Assembly (NCBI GenBank): GCA_963850205.1
Contig: CAWKKJ010000015.1
Coordinates: 567,632-631,631 of the forward strand
From: JACVRW01 sp963850205
Lineage (GTDB): Bacteria > Actinomycetota > Thermoleophilia > Solirubrobacterales > Thermoleophilaceae
Reading direction: 5' to 3'
DNA: 64,000 nt
Both the position numbers and the translations under genes were made by a program. The notes beneath the pieces are model-generated. The model was given only the letters and a program-made list of their open reading frames with translations, was not told the DNA's origin and did no database searches. This document shows, piece after piece, positions 16,225 through 24,956 of the stretch (its first letter is position 1; each line of letters starts with the position of its first letter).

Positions 16225-17050
16225 GTGAGCGACACCGCCGACCGCAGCCTCGCGCACTGGAGCGAGGAGGGGCGGGCGGGAATGGACGCCTTCTACCGCG
16301 TCGCCAGGCAGGACTACCGCCTCTTGGCCCAGGCGCGCGACTGGCCCTCGCTTCTGGCCGGCCGGCGCACGCTGCTCGACGTGGCCTGTGGCAGCGGAAA
16401 GTTCCCCGAGGCCCTCGACCGCTACGCCGAGCTGCCGCCCCGACCCGAGATCGAATACGCCCTGCTCGACCCGAGCCCGTTCTCGATCGCCGAGGCCCGT
16501 CGCGCGCTGGCCCCGCCGTTCGTCGCCGGGGCCGAGCTCCAGTGCCCGCTCCAGGAGCTCGATCCGGCCGCCGGTCCGTTCGACGTGGTGTGGGCGATCC
16601 ACGCCCTGTACGCCCTCCCGGGGCCGGAGCTCGATCTGGGCCTCGAGCGCTTTGTCGGCGCGCTCGCGCCCGACGGGCTGGGCGCAATCGCCAACGCGGC
16701 GCACGACGCCCACTACCTGCGCTTCTACCGCGACCACCTGGCGGACTTCAGAGGTGGCGAGGGCACCCCATACACCTCGAGCGAGCAGATCGTGTCGGCG
16801 CTGCGCCGGCTGGGCGCCCCGGTCGCCGTGCAGCGCCTGGATTACCTGGGCCGAGATCCCCCTCGGCGACCGGGCGACCATGGAGGGCTACCTGCAGCGC
16901 TGCGCGTTCGACGACACCGTCTCGCTCGCCGAGATGGAGCGGTCCGAGCGGGTGGGCGCCTACCTGGCGGCGTGCACCGACGAGCGGGCCGGGGTGCTGC
17001 GGCTGCCGCAGCACGTGGACCTCATCCTGATCGGCGAGGCTCGCACCTAG
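16225..17050 (+). CDS. Class I SAM-dependent methyltransferase, one-base frame break
   Basis: From GTG 16225 the protein shows the SAM-binding motif TLLDVACGSGKFPEAL, an acidic residue after strand 2 (YALLDPSPF) and post-motif region GPFDVVWAIHALYALPG. After LDYLG the frame degenerates; the next frame gives EIPLGDRATMEGYLQRCAF and ends VDLILIGEART-stop at 17050. One extra C near 16855 (GGGCCGAG) explains it and gives about 274 residues. The substrate is unknown. The stop lies 16 bases before tRNA-Ser. Confidence 0.75.
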
Positions 17051-17066
17051 AATCGCCGGAGCCGCC

Positions 17067-17155
17067 GGAGGGGTGGCAGAGCGGTTGAATGCACCGGCCT
17101 TGAAAGCCGGAAGGGGCCAACCGGTCCCTCGTGGGTTCGAATCCCACCCCCTCCG
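17067..17155 (+). tRNA. tRNA-Ser(TGA)
   Basis: An 89-nt class II tRNA. The acceptor stem GGAGGGG (17067-17073) pairs with CCCCTCC (17148-17154). The anticodon stem CCGGC/GCCGG encloses loop CTTGAAA, giving anticodon TGA. A long variable arm with GGGGCCAACCGGTCCC and the T arm GTGGG-TTCGAAT-CCCAC follow. CCA is not encoded. Confidence 0.97.
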
Positions 17156-18259
17156 CTACTCGTAGCGGCGCACCCAGCGGCGGGACTGGACTCCCACCAG
17201 GTCCACGAGGTTCCCCAGCGGAAGGTTCCCGTCGGTGAGGTGCAGCCCGAAGCCCGCCGACGTCGGCGTCAGCCGCGGCGCGCCGGCGAGCGGCGCCACC
17301 TGCAGCACGCTGGCCCCGCCCGTGGACGAGCAGCGGGCGCGGTAGGCGTTGCGGATCTCGATCCAGGTGGTGGAGGCCGTGGGCAGGTCCGGCGCCACCC
17401 CCGGGATCAGCGAGCCGATCACGCCCGGCGCGAAGGGCTTCGAGGGGAAGATGGGGTCGAGCGCGGCGGCCCCGCCGCCAAGCGCCGCCGGATTGGTGCA
17501 CAGGACCTGCAACCCGTCGGACGCCCGGCCGAAGCTGCTGTCGGCGGGCACCGGCGCGTTGAAGAGCGAGAAGGCGACCACGCAGCCCAGCTGCCGGGCC
17601 GACCGGCAGGCCCGCACGTGCTTGAAGTCCCCGCCCCGATCACGCCCGCGGCGGACCGTCACGTCGCCGCCCAGCAGCAGAGCCGACACGAGCTTGCGGC
17701 GCAGGCGCGGCCGCGGGTCGATCTCCCTCGCGATGAGCCGCCGCAGCATGTAGGTGCCCTGGGAGTGGCTCACCAGCACCACGCCGCGGCCCCTGTTGTG
17801 GCGGCGCAGGTAGGTGCGCCAGGCCTCGCGCACGTCCCGGTAGGCGAGGGCCGGGCTTGCGCCCGGCGCACCGTTGATGCCCCCCAGGCTCAGCTGCCGG
17901 TAGACGGGCGCGTACACGCGGCAGTACTGGGAGTAGCGCGCGGCCTGGTAGAGGGCGATCGAGCGCAGTTCGGGATCGATGCGAAGGGGCGCCTGCGGCC
18001 CCGGCACGTCGCTGACCGTCGGGTAGACATAGAAGCAGTCCACCGGACGAGGCCGGGCCGCGCGCGGGCGCGTGACCCGCAGCTTGGTGCCGCCGGGAGA
18101 GAAGACCGTGGTGGTGAGCCCGGGCCGGCAGGGGTCGGGCTTCAGGCCGGGCCGGCAGAGCCACAGCGTGTCGGCTGCCGCCGGCGCCGGGAAGGCCGCT
18201 GCGCCGCCGGCCAGCGCGGCCGCCGCGAGCACGATCCATCCCCGCCTGCCCCCCGTCAC
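17156..18259 (-). CDS. DUF3089-family secreted alpha/beta hydrolase (lipase-like)
   Basis: The 367-residue protein has a signal-like N-terminus (WIVLAAAALAGGAAAFPAPA), then TLWLCRPGL and VDCFYVYPTVSDVPG, typical of DUF3089. The nucleophile elbow is VSHSQGTYMLRRL, with serine in S-x-S-x-G context, and a C-terminal TPTSAGFGLHLTDGNLPLG supplies likely acid and histidine residues. Start GTG 18259 follows the end of the peptidase gene by about 80 bases. It converges on tRNA-Ser, its stop being adjacent to the tRNA end. It is probably an exported esterase or lipase with unknown substrate. Confidence 0.85.
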   Translation of the reverse strand: MTGGRRGWIVLAAAALAGGAAAFPAPAAADTLWLCRPGLKPDPCRPGLTTTVFSPGGTKLRVTRPRAARPRPVDCFYVYPTVSDVPGPQAPLRIDPELRSIALYQAARYSQYCRVYAPVYRQLSLGGINGAPGASPALAYRDVREAWRTYLRRHNRGRGVVLVSHSQGTYMLRRLIAREIDPRPRLRRKLVSALLLGGDVTVRRGRDRGGDFKHVRACRSARQLGCVVAFSLFNAPVPADSSFGRASDGLQVLCTNPAALGGGAAALDPIFPSKPFAPGVIGSLIPGVAPDLPTASTTWIEIRNAYRARCSSTGGASVLQVAPLAGAPRLTPTSAGFGLHLTDGNLPLGNLVDLVGVQSRRWVRRYE

Positions 18260-18342
18260 CGGCGGGATCCTAACCCGCGAGCCCCGGAAAGGCGGAGGGC
18301 GGCCCGCAGGCCGCCCTCCGAATCCGTCCGTTGGTGTGCCGG

Positions 18343-19912
18343 TCAGCGCACCCGGAACGGGCCCACGTACTTCCAGGCCTTGCCTCGCTTGGCCTTCCTG
18401 GCCGTGGCCTTGGCCGTGGCCGCGCTCGCAGCGGCCGCGGGGACCTCGGTCGATCGCGCTCCTCGACCGGGCGAGCGTCCACGTTGCGTCAGCCGTGGCG
18501 TCGGACATCTGGTCCAGCGCCTCGTAGCTCAGGTTGAAGAACGTGTCACACGCCTGGTGGTAGCACGGGTCGTAGGCCAGTCCGGCGAACCCGCCGTACA
18601 CGGCCTCCTGGCGCTCGGTCTTGATGCCCTCGGCACCGGTGAACAGGCCGCCGGCCGGGACACCGTTGTTGATGAACGGGCCGTAGTCGGAGCGCCCGTC
18701 GAACGCCGTCGGATCGGTCACGAGCCCCTGCGACCGGAAGTAGTCGAGGAACATCTGCTCGATCTGCGCCGAGCCCTCCGGCGCTCCGCTCGGCGGCGGC
18801 GCGCTGTCGGACAGGTTGCCGTCGTACACGAAGCGCACGAAGTTCGGCGAGCCGACCATGTCGAAGTTCAGGTTCGCTTCGAGCTGGTCGTCCGTGCCTT
18901 CCTCCACCTGCTCCTCGACGTATGCCGTCGAGCCGACGAGGCCGGACTCCTCTGCGCCCCAGAAGGCGAAGCGAAGCCGGTTGCGCGGCTGCCCTGGCAG
19001 GTCCGCGATCTCCTCCGCCACCTCGAGGATCGTCGCGGTGCCGGAGCCGTTGTCGTTGATGCCCGGGCCTTCCTCGACCGAGTCGAGGTGGGCGCCGATC
19101 ACGATCGTGCGACCCCGACGGCCGTCCCGGCTGTCGGCGATCACGTTGTCCTCGGTGTTCGGCGTGATGGTCGAGTCGACGGCGAAGTTCACCGACACGG
19201 GGCCCGCCTGGGCCTCGGTGTAGAGCGACGCGCCCACGGTGGAGCTGATCATGGCCGCCGGAATGCCCACGTCCGACTCGGCCGTGGTGGCCAGGGGGGC
19301 GACGCGACCGTCGCCGACGCCGTCGTTGAAGATCAGCGCCGCCACGGCGCCGGCCGCCGCGGCGTTCGTGTACTTCTGCGTGAACGGGCAGGTGCCGCGC
19401 TGCATCAGGGCGATGTTGCCCGCCGTCGAGGCCGGGAAGTCGCCCGGCTCACAGCCGCTCGTGCCGGAGCCCGCTCCGCCCGGCGGTGGGATCTGGATGT
19501 CGTTGGTGGGCACGATGTTCGCCGTCACGTTGCCCGACGCGGCGAACTGGGCCACGATGTAGTCCGTGTCCGGGGCGAAGGTGCGCGCCGTGGGCGAGAC
19601 CTCGGCGAGCGTCGCCGAGTTCAGCGTGAACAGCGGGAAGTCGAACGGGTCGAGGCTCACGTCGTAGCCCGCCGCCCGCAGCCTGCGCGAGACATAGGCG
19701 ACCGAATCGTCATAGCCCTGTGTGGTGGCCGCGCGGTTGTTGTCGTTGGCCAAGGCGATCCGCTGGAGCGCCCGCTCGTGTTCCAGGATGCCGTCCAGCG
19801 TCACGGCCCTGCGAAGCCTCTCCGTGTTGATCTCGTCGATGGCCGAAGCAACCGGCGCCATGACGAGCGCGGCGGCAAGCGCCGCGGTTACTGCAACAAG
19901 GGCTCTTTTCAC
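18343..19912 (-). CDS. Secreted M28-family aminopeptidase with PA domain, one-base frame break near the C-terminus
   Basis: From GTG 19912 (strong GGAGGACAGG upstream) the protein has a signal peptide, a PA domain inserted at about 120-250 (GNIALMQRGTCPFTQKYTNA), and the zinc peptidase core: GAHLDSVEEGPGINDNGSGT (His and bridging Asp), FWGAEESGLVG (catalytic Glu pair), NFDMVGS (Asp) and a late histidine in YHQACD. Near 18455 the frame breaks; the next frame ends with an Ala/Lys-rich tail and KAWKYVGPFRVR-stop. Corrected length is 522 residues. It is a dizinc exopeptidase acting outside the cell, and all metal ligands precede the break. Confidence 0.85.
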
Positions 19913-20078
19913 CCTGTCCTCCTCGTGAGTTCTTCGCCGGCCCGCCTTTTGGACGCGACCGACATCGGATATGGCGAACCCGGGGATCTGCCCGAGGAGC
20001 GCCGCAGGAGGCCCTACCCAGTACCAAAATGGGCAAAACGTGGTCCTTTTTGGGCGAGCGCCACTACGCTGAACAGGG

Positions 20079-20954
20079 ATGCCCTCCCCGCGGCGGACTC
20101 CCAGGGCGCGGCTTCTGCTCGCCGTGCTGGCCGTTCTGGCCCTTGCGCCCGTGGCCGCGCTGGCCGCGTCGAGCCTGTGGGCCGAGGACGAGCGCGCCGC
20201 CGCCCGTCCGGAGCCCGTGCTGGGGGACGAGACCCGCACCTTCGAGCCCGAGGGCCGGGCGCCGTTCGCCGACCGCGATCGAGGGGGAGGATCGGGCGCG
20301 CCGGTGGCCGACCCCGCTCCGGTCAGCCAACCGCTTCGCACCGCCAGGGTGCGCCGGCAGGCCTGCCATCCCATCGCCTACGTGCCTCGCGCCGTGACCC
20401 TGTACCGCGCACCCGGCGGCCCGGCTCGGCTCAACCTGGCCGCGCGCACCGAGTGGAAGTCCCCCCGCATCCTGGGGGTGGTGAAGCGCCGCGCGGGCTG
20501 GATCGCCGTGCAGGCGCCCGAGCTCGACAACGGCGAGGCCGGGTGGCTGCCCGCACGCGCGGCCCAGCTGAGCTGCGTCCGCTGGTCGCTTCATGCGGAC
20601 CTGTCGCGCCGCCGCATCGTCGTCCGCAACAACGGCCGCGTCGTCCGGCGCCTGAGCGTGGCGGTCGGCGCCGCCTCGAACCCGACCCCGACTGGACGCT
20701 TCTCGGTCACCGACAAGCTGCGCGTGACCGACGCCGGCTCGCCCTACGGCTGCTGCGTGCTGGCCCTCACTGGCCACCAGCAGGCGCTCCCGGCAGGCTG
20801 GCCGGGCGGCGACCGGCTGGCCGTGCATGCCACCAACAACCTCTCGAGCATCGGCCAGCCGGCCAGCCTCGGCTGCCTGCGCACCGATTCCGCGCGCGCG
20901 CAATGGCTGATCGAGACGATCCCGCTGGGCGCGCCGATCTTCATCCGGTCCTGA
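20079..20954 (+). CDS. L,D-transpeptidase (YkuD domain), exported
   Basis: The 291-residue protein has a TM or signal helix (RARLLLAVLAVLALAPVAA), a proline-rich linker, an SH3-like segment (about 105-160, VTLYRAPGG and GWIAVQAPE) and a C-terminal YkuD domain. The catalytic region is VHATNN...QPASLGCLRTDSA, with the cysteine nucleophile and upstream histidine. Such enzymes make 3-3 peptidoglycan cross-links or attach proteins to the wall. ATG 20079 follows a control region shared divergently with the M28 gene. It is single or leads toward the sigma gene 37 bases on. Confidence 0.88.
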   Translation: MPSPRRTPRARLLLAVLAVLALAPVAALAASSLWAEDERAAARPEPVLGDETRTFEPEGRAPFADRDRGGGSGAPVADPAPVSQPLRTARVRRQACHPIAYVPRAVTLYRAPGGPARLNLAARTEWKSPRILGVVKRRAGWIAVQAPELDNGEAGWLPARAAQLSCVRWSLHADLSRRRIVVRNNGRVVRRLSVAVGAASNPTPTGRFSVTDKLRVTDAGSPYGCCVLALTGHQQALPAGWPGGDRLAVHATNNLSSIGQPASLGCLRTDSARAQWLIETIPLGAPIFIRS

Positions 20955-20991
20955 GCCCGGATCTCACAGCGCGCCGCCCCACGCCGTTCTG

Positions 20992-21465
20992 ATGAGCGTG
21001 AGGCTGCCGCCCTTCCAGGCACTGCTGGAGACCCATGGTGCCGACGTCTACCGCTTCTGCGTCGCCACGGCCGGACCCGGCGACGCCGATGACGTCTTCC
21101 AGGAGACCTGGATCGCCGCCCTGCGCGCCTACCCGACGCTCAGGCGGGCCGACAACCTGCGCGCCTGGCTGTTCCGGATCGCGCAGAACAAGGCCCTGGA
21201 CGAGCATCGGGCTCGCGGTCGCCGCGCCGTGCCGCAGGACTCGCTGCCCGACACGCCCCAGCGCGACAACCACACAAGTCCCGAGCCGGAGCTCTGGCAA
21301 CGCCTCCGGGACCTTCCGCCCAAGCAGCGCACGGCGGTGTTCTGCCGGACGCTGCTGGGCATGCCCTACCCCGAGCTGGCCGCGCTGCTGGAGTCCTCCG
21401 AGGAGGCCGCCCGGCGAAGCGTGCACGAGGGGCTCAAGAGACTGAGAGAGGAGTACGCGAGATGA
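20992..21465 (+). CDS. ECF-type RNA polymerase sigma factor
   Basis: The 157-residue protein has sigma region 2 (ADVYRFCVATAGPGDADDVF, QETWIAALRAYPTLR) and region 4 (LRDLPPKQRTAVFCRTLLGM, PYPELAALLESSEEAARRSV). It lacks a fused C-terminal sensor domain. Its TGA overlaps the ATG of the Ogt gene (ATGA), so the two are translationally coupled. No ordinary anti-sigma gene is next to it; the Ogt protein with its extra N-terminal segment takes that position. Self-regulation is likely but no clear -35/-10 of its own type is visible. Confidence 0.88.
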   Translation: MSVRLPPFQALLETHGADVYRFCVATAGPGDADDVFQETWIAALRAYPTLRRADNLRAWLFRIAQNKALDEHRARGRRAVPQDSLPDTPQRDNHTSPEPELWQRLRDLPPKQRTAVFCRTLLGMPYPELAALLESSEEAARRSVHEGLKRLREEYAR

Positions 21466-22073
21466 ACGACCTGGAAAACACATTGCGAGAGGCGGGTCGC
21501 GAGCTGCCCTCGGCCCCCCCGGCGGCGACCGCCCGCCGCCTGGCCGAGCGGGCGGCTGCCGAGGGCCTGCTGGACGTGGCCTACGCGGGGGTTGATTCCC
21601 CACTCGGCCTGCTCACCGTCGCCGCCACCCCGCGTGGGCTGGTGCGGGTGGCCTACCCCGGCCGCTCACAGGACGAGGTGCTCGAGGATCTGGCGGCGCG
21701 CATCTCGCCCCGGGTCATGGAGGCGCCCGAACGCCTCGACGACGCCCGCCGCGAGCTCGACGAGTACTTCGAGGGAGAGCGCACCGAGTTCGACCTCCCG
21801 ATCGACTGGTCGGTGCTGCGCGGCTTCACCCTCCAGGTCCTGCGCGAGACCGCCGGGATCGCCTTCGGCGAGGTGCGCACCTACGCCGAGGTGGCCGGTG
21901 GCGCCGGGAGCCCCCGCGCCGTCCGGGCGGCCGGCAACGCGCTGGGCGCCAACCCGATGCCCGTCGTGGTGCCGTGCCATCGCGTGGTGCGCACAGGCGG
22001 CGCCCTGGGCGGCTATACGGGCGGTATCGAGCGCAAGGAGTTCCTGCTCGGCCTGGAGGGCGTCCGCGGCTAG
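21462..22073 (+). CDS. ogt: Methylated-DNA--protein-cysteine methyltransferase with extra N-terminal helix region
   Basis: This suicide repair enzyme removes O6-alkyl groups from guanine. The 203-residue protein has the active site VVVPCHRVVRTGGALGGYTG (cysteine acceptor), the helix-turn-helix AFGEVRTYAEVAGGAGSPRA with the arginine finger in SPRAVRAAGNALG, and an N-domain from about residue 40 (GVDSPLGLLTVAATPRGLVR). The first 38 residues (LREAGRELPSAPPAATARRL) are not part of the enzyme fold and resemble the N-terminal helix of anti-sigma proteins. Coupled to the upstream ECF sigma, it may link alkylation damage to transcription; this is inference. Confidence 0.93.
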   Translation: MNDLENTLREAGRELPSAPPAATARRLAERAAAEGLLDVAYAGVDSPLGLLTVAATPRGLVRVAYPGRSQDEVLEDLAARISPRVMEAPERLDDARRELDEYFEGERTEFDLPIDWSVLRGFTLQVLRETAGIAFGEVRTYAEVAGGAGSPRAVRAAGNALGANPMPVVVPCHRVVRTGGALGGYTGGIERKEFLLGLEGVRG

Positions 22074-22978
22074 GCGTTGGCGGCGGTCGCCGCGGCGGCG
22101 GCCACGGCGAGCTCCGCGCCGTCGTCCTGGCTTCCCGCCAGGGTCCAGAAGCCGTCGAAGCCCACGTGCTGCTCGCCCGCCACGCGGCCCAGCCGCTCGC
22201 GGGCCTCGTCCTGGGAGATGTCGCAGACCACCGCCACCTCCTTGGTGGCCATGGGCGTGCCCGTCCAGGTGAGCACCTCCTCCACCGACTCCGGCGGCTC
22301 GCGACGCTCGGTGCCGGGCACCAGGTTGGCCATGATCACGTCGTAGACGCCGAAGGGCTGGAAGCCGGGAACCGCGATGCGCACCCCGTCTACCACGCGA
22401 ACGATCTCGTAGGAGGGGCACGTGTATCGCTGGCCACCGGACCAGTTCGCCAGCTTGTGGTCGAGGATGCGCGCCGCCGGCATCGGCTCGCGAGCCAGCC
22501 TCATGTCGTCGCGGAGCTCGCGCTCGGTCTCGGCCTCGCCCGCCCAGGCCTCGAGCTCCGCCGGCTCGATGCCCGCCTCCAGCGCGGCGCCCTGGATCGT
22601 CTCGGGCTCGTCCAGCAGCTGCCCGGCGAAGTGGCGCACCCGCAGCCGACGCAGCAGCCTCCTCATGCGCTCCGGCGCGTGCCGCCGCGCGGCGACCACC
22701 GACCGGCAGGCGGGCACCGTGGCCGCCATGCGCGGACGCACCTGCGTGTCGATGGGCATGCCGTGCTCGCCCGAGATGCGCTCGAACGCCTCGGCCTGCT
22801 GCTCGGGCCCGAACCCGCGCTCCTCGTAGTCCTCCGGCCGCTCGGACAGGCCCACCAGCCGCACCTCCCACTCGAGGCGGTCGCCGTACAGCCAGTTCAG
22901 TCGCCGCCGGAAGGGCTCGGCGCTGAAGGCCCAGGGACAGCCGGGGTCGGTGAACTCCGTGATGTGGACGTCGGCCAT
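22070..22978 (-). CDS. DsbA-family/FrnE-like thioredoxin-fold protein
   Basis: The 302-residue protein begins ITEFTDPGCPWAFSAEP, a thioredoxin-fold CxxA (CPWA) site, so only one of the two DsbA cysteines is present. A helical insertion at about 80-170 and return to the fold (KEVAVVCDISQDEARERLG) follow. FrnE-like and 2-hydroxychromene isomerase-like members share this layout. It converges on ogt with a 4-base overlap of ends and is divergent from the tRNA-Ser(GCT). Disulfide isomerase or glutathione-type chemistry is possible; the substrate is unknown. Confidence 0.8.
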   Translation of the reverse strand: MADVHITEFTDPGCPWAFSAEPFRRRLNWLYGDRLEWEVRLVGLSERPEDYEERGFGPEQQAEAFERISGEHGMPIDTQVRPRMAATVPACRSVVAARRHAPERMRRLLRRLRVRHFAGQLLDEPETIQGAALEAGIEPAELEAWAGEAETERELRDDMRLAREPMPAARILDHKLANWSGGQRYTCPSYEIVRVVDGVRIAVPGFQPFGVYDVIMANLVPGTERREPPESVEEVLTWTGTPMATKEVAVVCDISQDEARERLGRVAGEQHVGFDGFWTLAGSQDDGAELAVAAAAATAANA

Positions 22979-23035
22979 GGTCGCCCGATTGTGGCAGCCG
23001 CCCGGAGCGACCTCCGCCTACAATCGACCCTCTCA

Positions 23036-23124
23036 GGAGAGGTGGCCGAGTGGCTGAAGGCACTCGCCTGCTAAGCGAGTATGGGGGTCACACTCCATCG
23101 AGGGTTCGAATCCCTCCCTCTCCG
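23036..23124 (+). tRNA. tRNA-Ser(GCT)
   Basis: An 89-nt class II tRNA. The acceptor GGAGAGG (23036-23042) pairs with CCTCTCC (23117-23123). The anticodon stem CTCGC/GCGAG encloses loop CTGCTAA, anticodon GCT. A long variable arm and a T arm GAGGG-TTCGAAT-CCCTC follow. CCA is not encoded. Confidence 0.97.
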
Positions 23125-23221
23125 TCGCGGATGCGCATCGCCTGGCTGTGTCATCGGGTCCCTCGCGTGCAGAGCACGCGTCAGGCCCACGGCAGACTTG
23201 GCGCTACCCTGACTGACCCGA

Positions 23222-23298
<77 letters not shown>

Positions 23299-23786
23299 AC
23301 AAACGGCTCTGCAGAGCGAAACTCGGGCGAGATCGCGAAGGCGCGGCATCGCCAGGTGGGAACGGGTGGGAACGAGACTGCTCGGTAGCCAGCGGCGGCT
23401 GCGGCTCGGCGACCGCACGCGACGAGCCAGAGGCGTGGTCCCCCGTTTCGAACCTGGGGCTCTATCACTGAGCCAATCGCCGTCGCCGGAGTCATGCTCG
23501 ACGTCGGCGGAATGGACACTCCTGAGTGAGTCGCGCCGTCCCGATCGACCCGGGGACTGCGCGACTGCCTTCGGACGGTCCGATCACGCGCACCCTGGCC
23601 GCCCAGCATGGCCGCTCTTGGTCAAGAGCAGTCGCGGTGGGAGCGTCAGCGGACACGCTCGCTGCTCGTCCGGAGGAGGCGCTCGCGACGGGCCGGTCGA
23701 GGCGCTCGCATCCGTCGAAGACCAGAACCGGACTGCCGTGGCCGGAGGCGGCCAAGTAAGCGGAACCGGGCCCGAACATCAGGGCG
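23299..23786. other. Gene-free left arm of the island
   Basis: About 490 bases with no convincing gene. It holds a perfect tandem GGTGGGAACG at 23355-23374. Between about 23438 and 23490 the minus strand has a tRNA-like string, a D-arm-like GGCTCAGTGATAGAGC followed at once by a T-arm-like CCAGGTTCGAAACGGGG, without an anticodon arm. The rest gives only Arg- and Ser-rich shadow frames. Confidence 0.5.
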
Positions 23787-24956
23787 TCACGCTCGGGCCA
23801 GCCCGGCGGGCCGACCGTTCTGACGGGATGATGCGATGTGCTTGACGATGTGCTCGGCGTCCCTTCCGACCCCGCCGACCAGCGACGAGGCCAGTGCATA
23901 CAAGAAGACCAGCCCCACGAAATACAGGCCCGGCTCGGATCCCACGATGCCGCGGTCGTGCATCGGGCCTCCGTCATCGGCGAAAACCGGAAGGTCGATC
24001 CAGGCGAAGTCCGGCACGAACCCGGTGCACCAGATCACGTTGCTGACCTCGAGGTCCCGTCCATCATCGAGCACCGGCAGGCCGCCCCGCGCCCCCGCGG
24101 TCCTCGGCACTCGCTCGATCCCGGCGGCGGTGATGTCCTTCGGCCGGACCCGGGCGAGCGGGATGCCTCGGGAACGAAACTTCTGCCGAACCATCCGCCC
24201 GATCGGCGTCCTCACGGTCAGGACGTGCGAGGCCACCAACCAGATCACGGGCGTGAGTAGCCGATCCCACCTGCTTCCGGGGCGAGCGGGTTCTTGGCCC
24301 GGGTGCCTCCCCGACAGCCAGGTCCGGTGACCCCTGGACACCTCAAGGGCGATCTCAGCCCCCGAGTTGGCGGCGCCTACGACGAGGACGCCGCCCTCCT
24401 GAAGCTGGGATGGATCCCGGTATTCGCTGGAATGCAGCTGCACGAGGCCGGGATCGAGCTCGGCGGCGAAGGCGGGAAGCCGGGGGCGCTGGTACGCGCC
24501 CGATGCCACTACGACCTGGTCGGCCTCGAACCGGCGGTCCCCAGCAGCCACGACGTACCGGTCCGCCTCCCTGGAGAGCCCGTCCACGCGGACGCCGGTT
24601 CGAACGGGGAGATCGAATCTGGCCGCATAGGCCTCCAGGTAGCCGGCCACCTCGTCCTTGCTGGGGAACGACCAGGCAGGCGCGGGGAAGGGCCAGCCCG
24701 GCAGACCGTCGTAGCGCGCGGGGGTGAACAGGCGAAGCGAGTCCCACCGCTTCCGCCAGGCGTCGCCGATCCGCTCGTTCGCGTCCAGGATCACGAAGGG
24801 GAGACCGCGCCTCGCCAGGTGGTACCCCGTCGAGAGGCCTGCCTGACCGCCACCGATGATCACGGTCTCGACGTGCTCTTCATCCGGTTCGGGGGACGGA
24901 GAACCCATCCGCGGCTCGCTGGCTGGCGGAGCCGATGCGCTCCCGCGAGCTGTCAC
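23787..24956 (-). CDS. Flavin-dependent monooxygenase-like protein (CzcO-type)
   Basis: The 389-residue protein has an N-terminal FAD loop ETVIIGGGQAGLSTGYHLAR, a second nucleotide loop VLVVGAANSGAEIALEV, and NVIWCTGFVPDFAWIDLP followed by GLYFVGLVF, as in single-component flavoprotein monooxygenases and the CzcO group. The start GTG 24956 overlaps the hydrolase stop as GTGA; an internal ATG for MGSPSPEPDEE is an alternative. It is the last gene of the island operon. It oxidises an unknown organic substrate, or acts as a NADPH-linked flavoprotein. Confidence 0.8.
   Translation of the reverse strand: MTARGSASAPPASEPRMGSPSPEPDEEHVETVIIGGGQAGLSTGYHLARRGLPFVILDANERIGDAWRKRWDSLRLFTPARYDGLPGWPFPAPAWSFPSKDEVAGYLEAYAARFDLPVRTGVRVDGLSREADRYVVAAGDRRFEADQVVVASGAYQRPRLPAFAAELDPGLVQLHSSEYRDPSQLQEGGVLVVGAANSGAEIALEVSRGHRTWLSGRHPGQEPARPGSRWDRLLTPVIWLVASHVLTVRTPIGRMVRQKFRSRGIPLARVRPKDITAAGIERVPRTAGARGGLPVLDDGRDLEVSNVIWCTGFVPDFAWIDLPVFADDGGPMHDRGIVGSEPGLYFVGLVFLYALASSLVGGVGRDAEHIVKHIASSRQNGRPAGLARA

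Noticed and set aside
17240..20992. A very long plus-strand open frame (1250 codons)
   Set aside because: It is antisense to the DUF3089 and M28 genes and runs through the transpeptidase in another frame; composition is Arg/His/Val-rich with no motif. A product of high GC.
23299..23786. Possible integrase remnant in the left arm of the island
   Set aside because: No R-H-R-Y box or other recombinase motif could be read in any frame.
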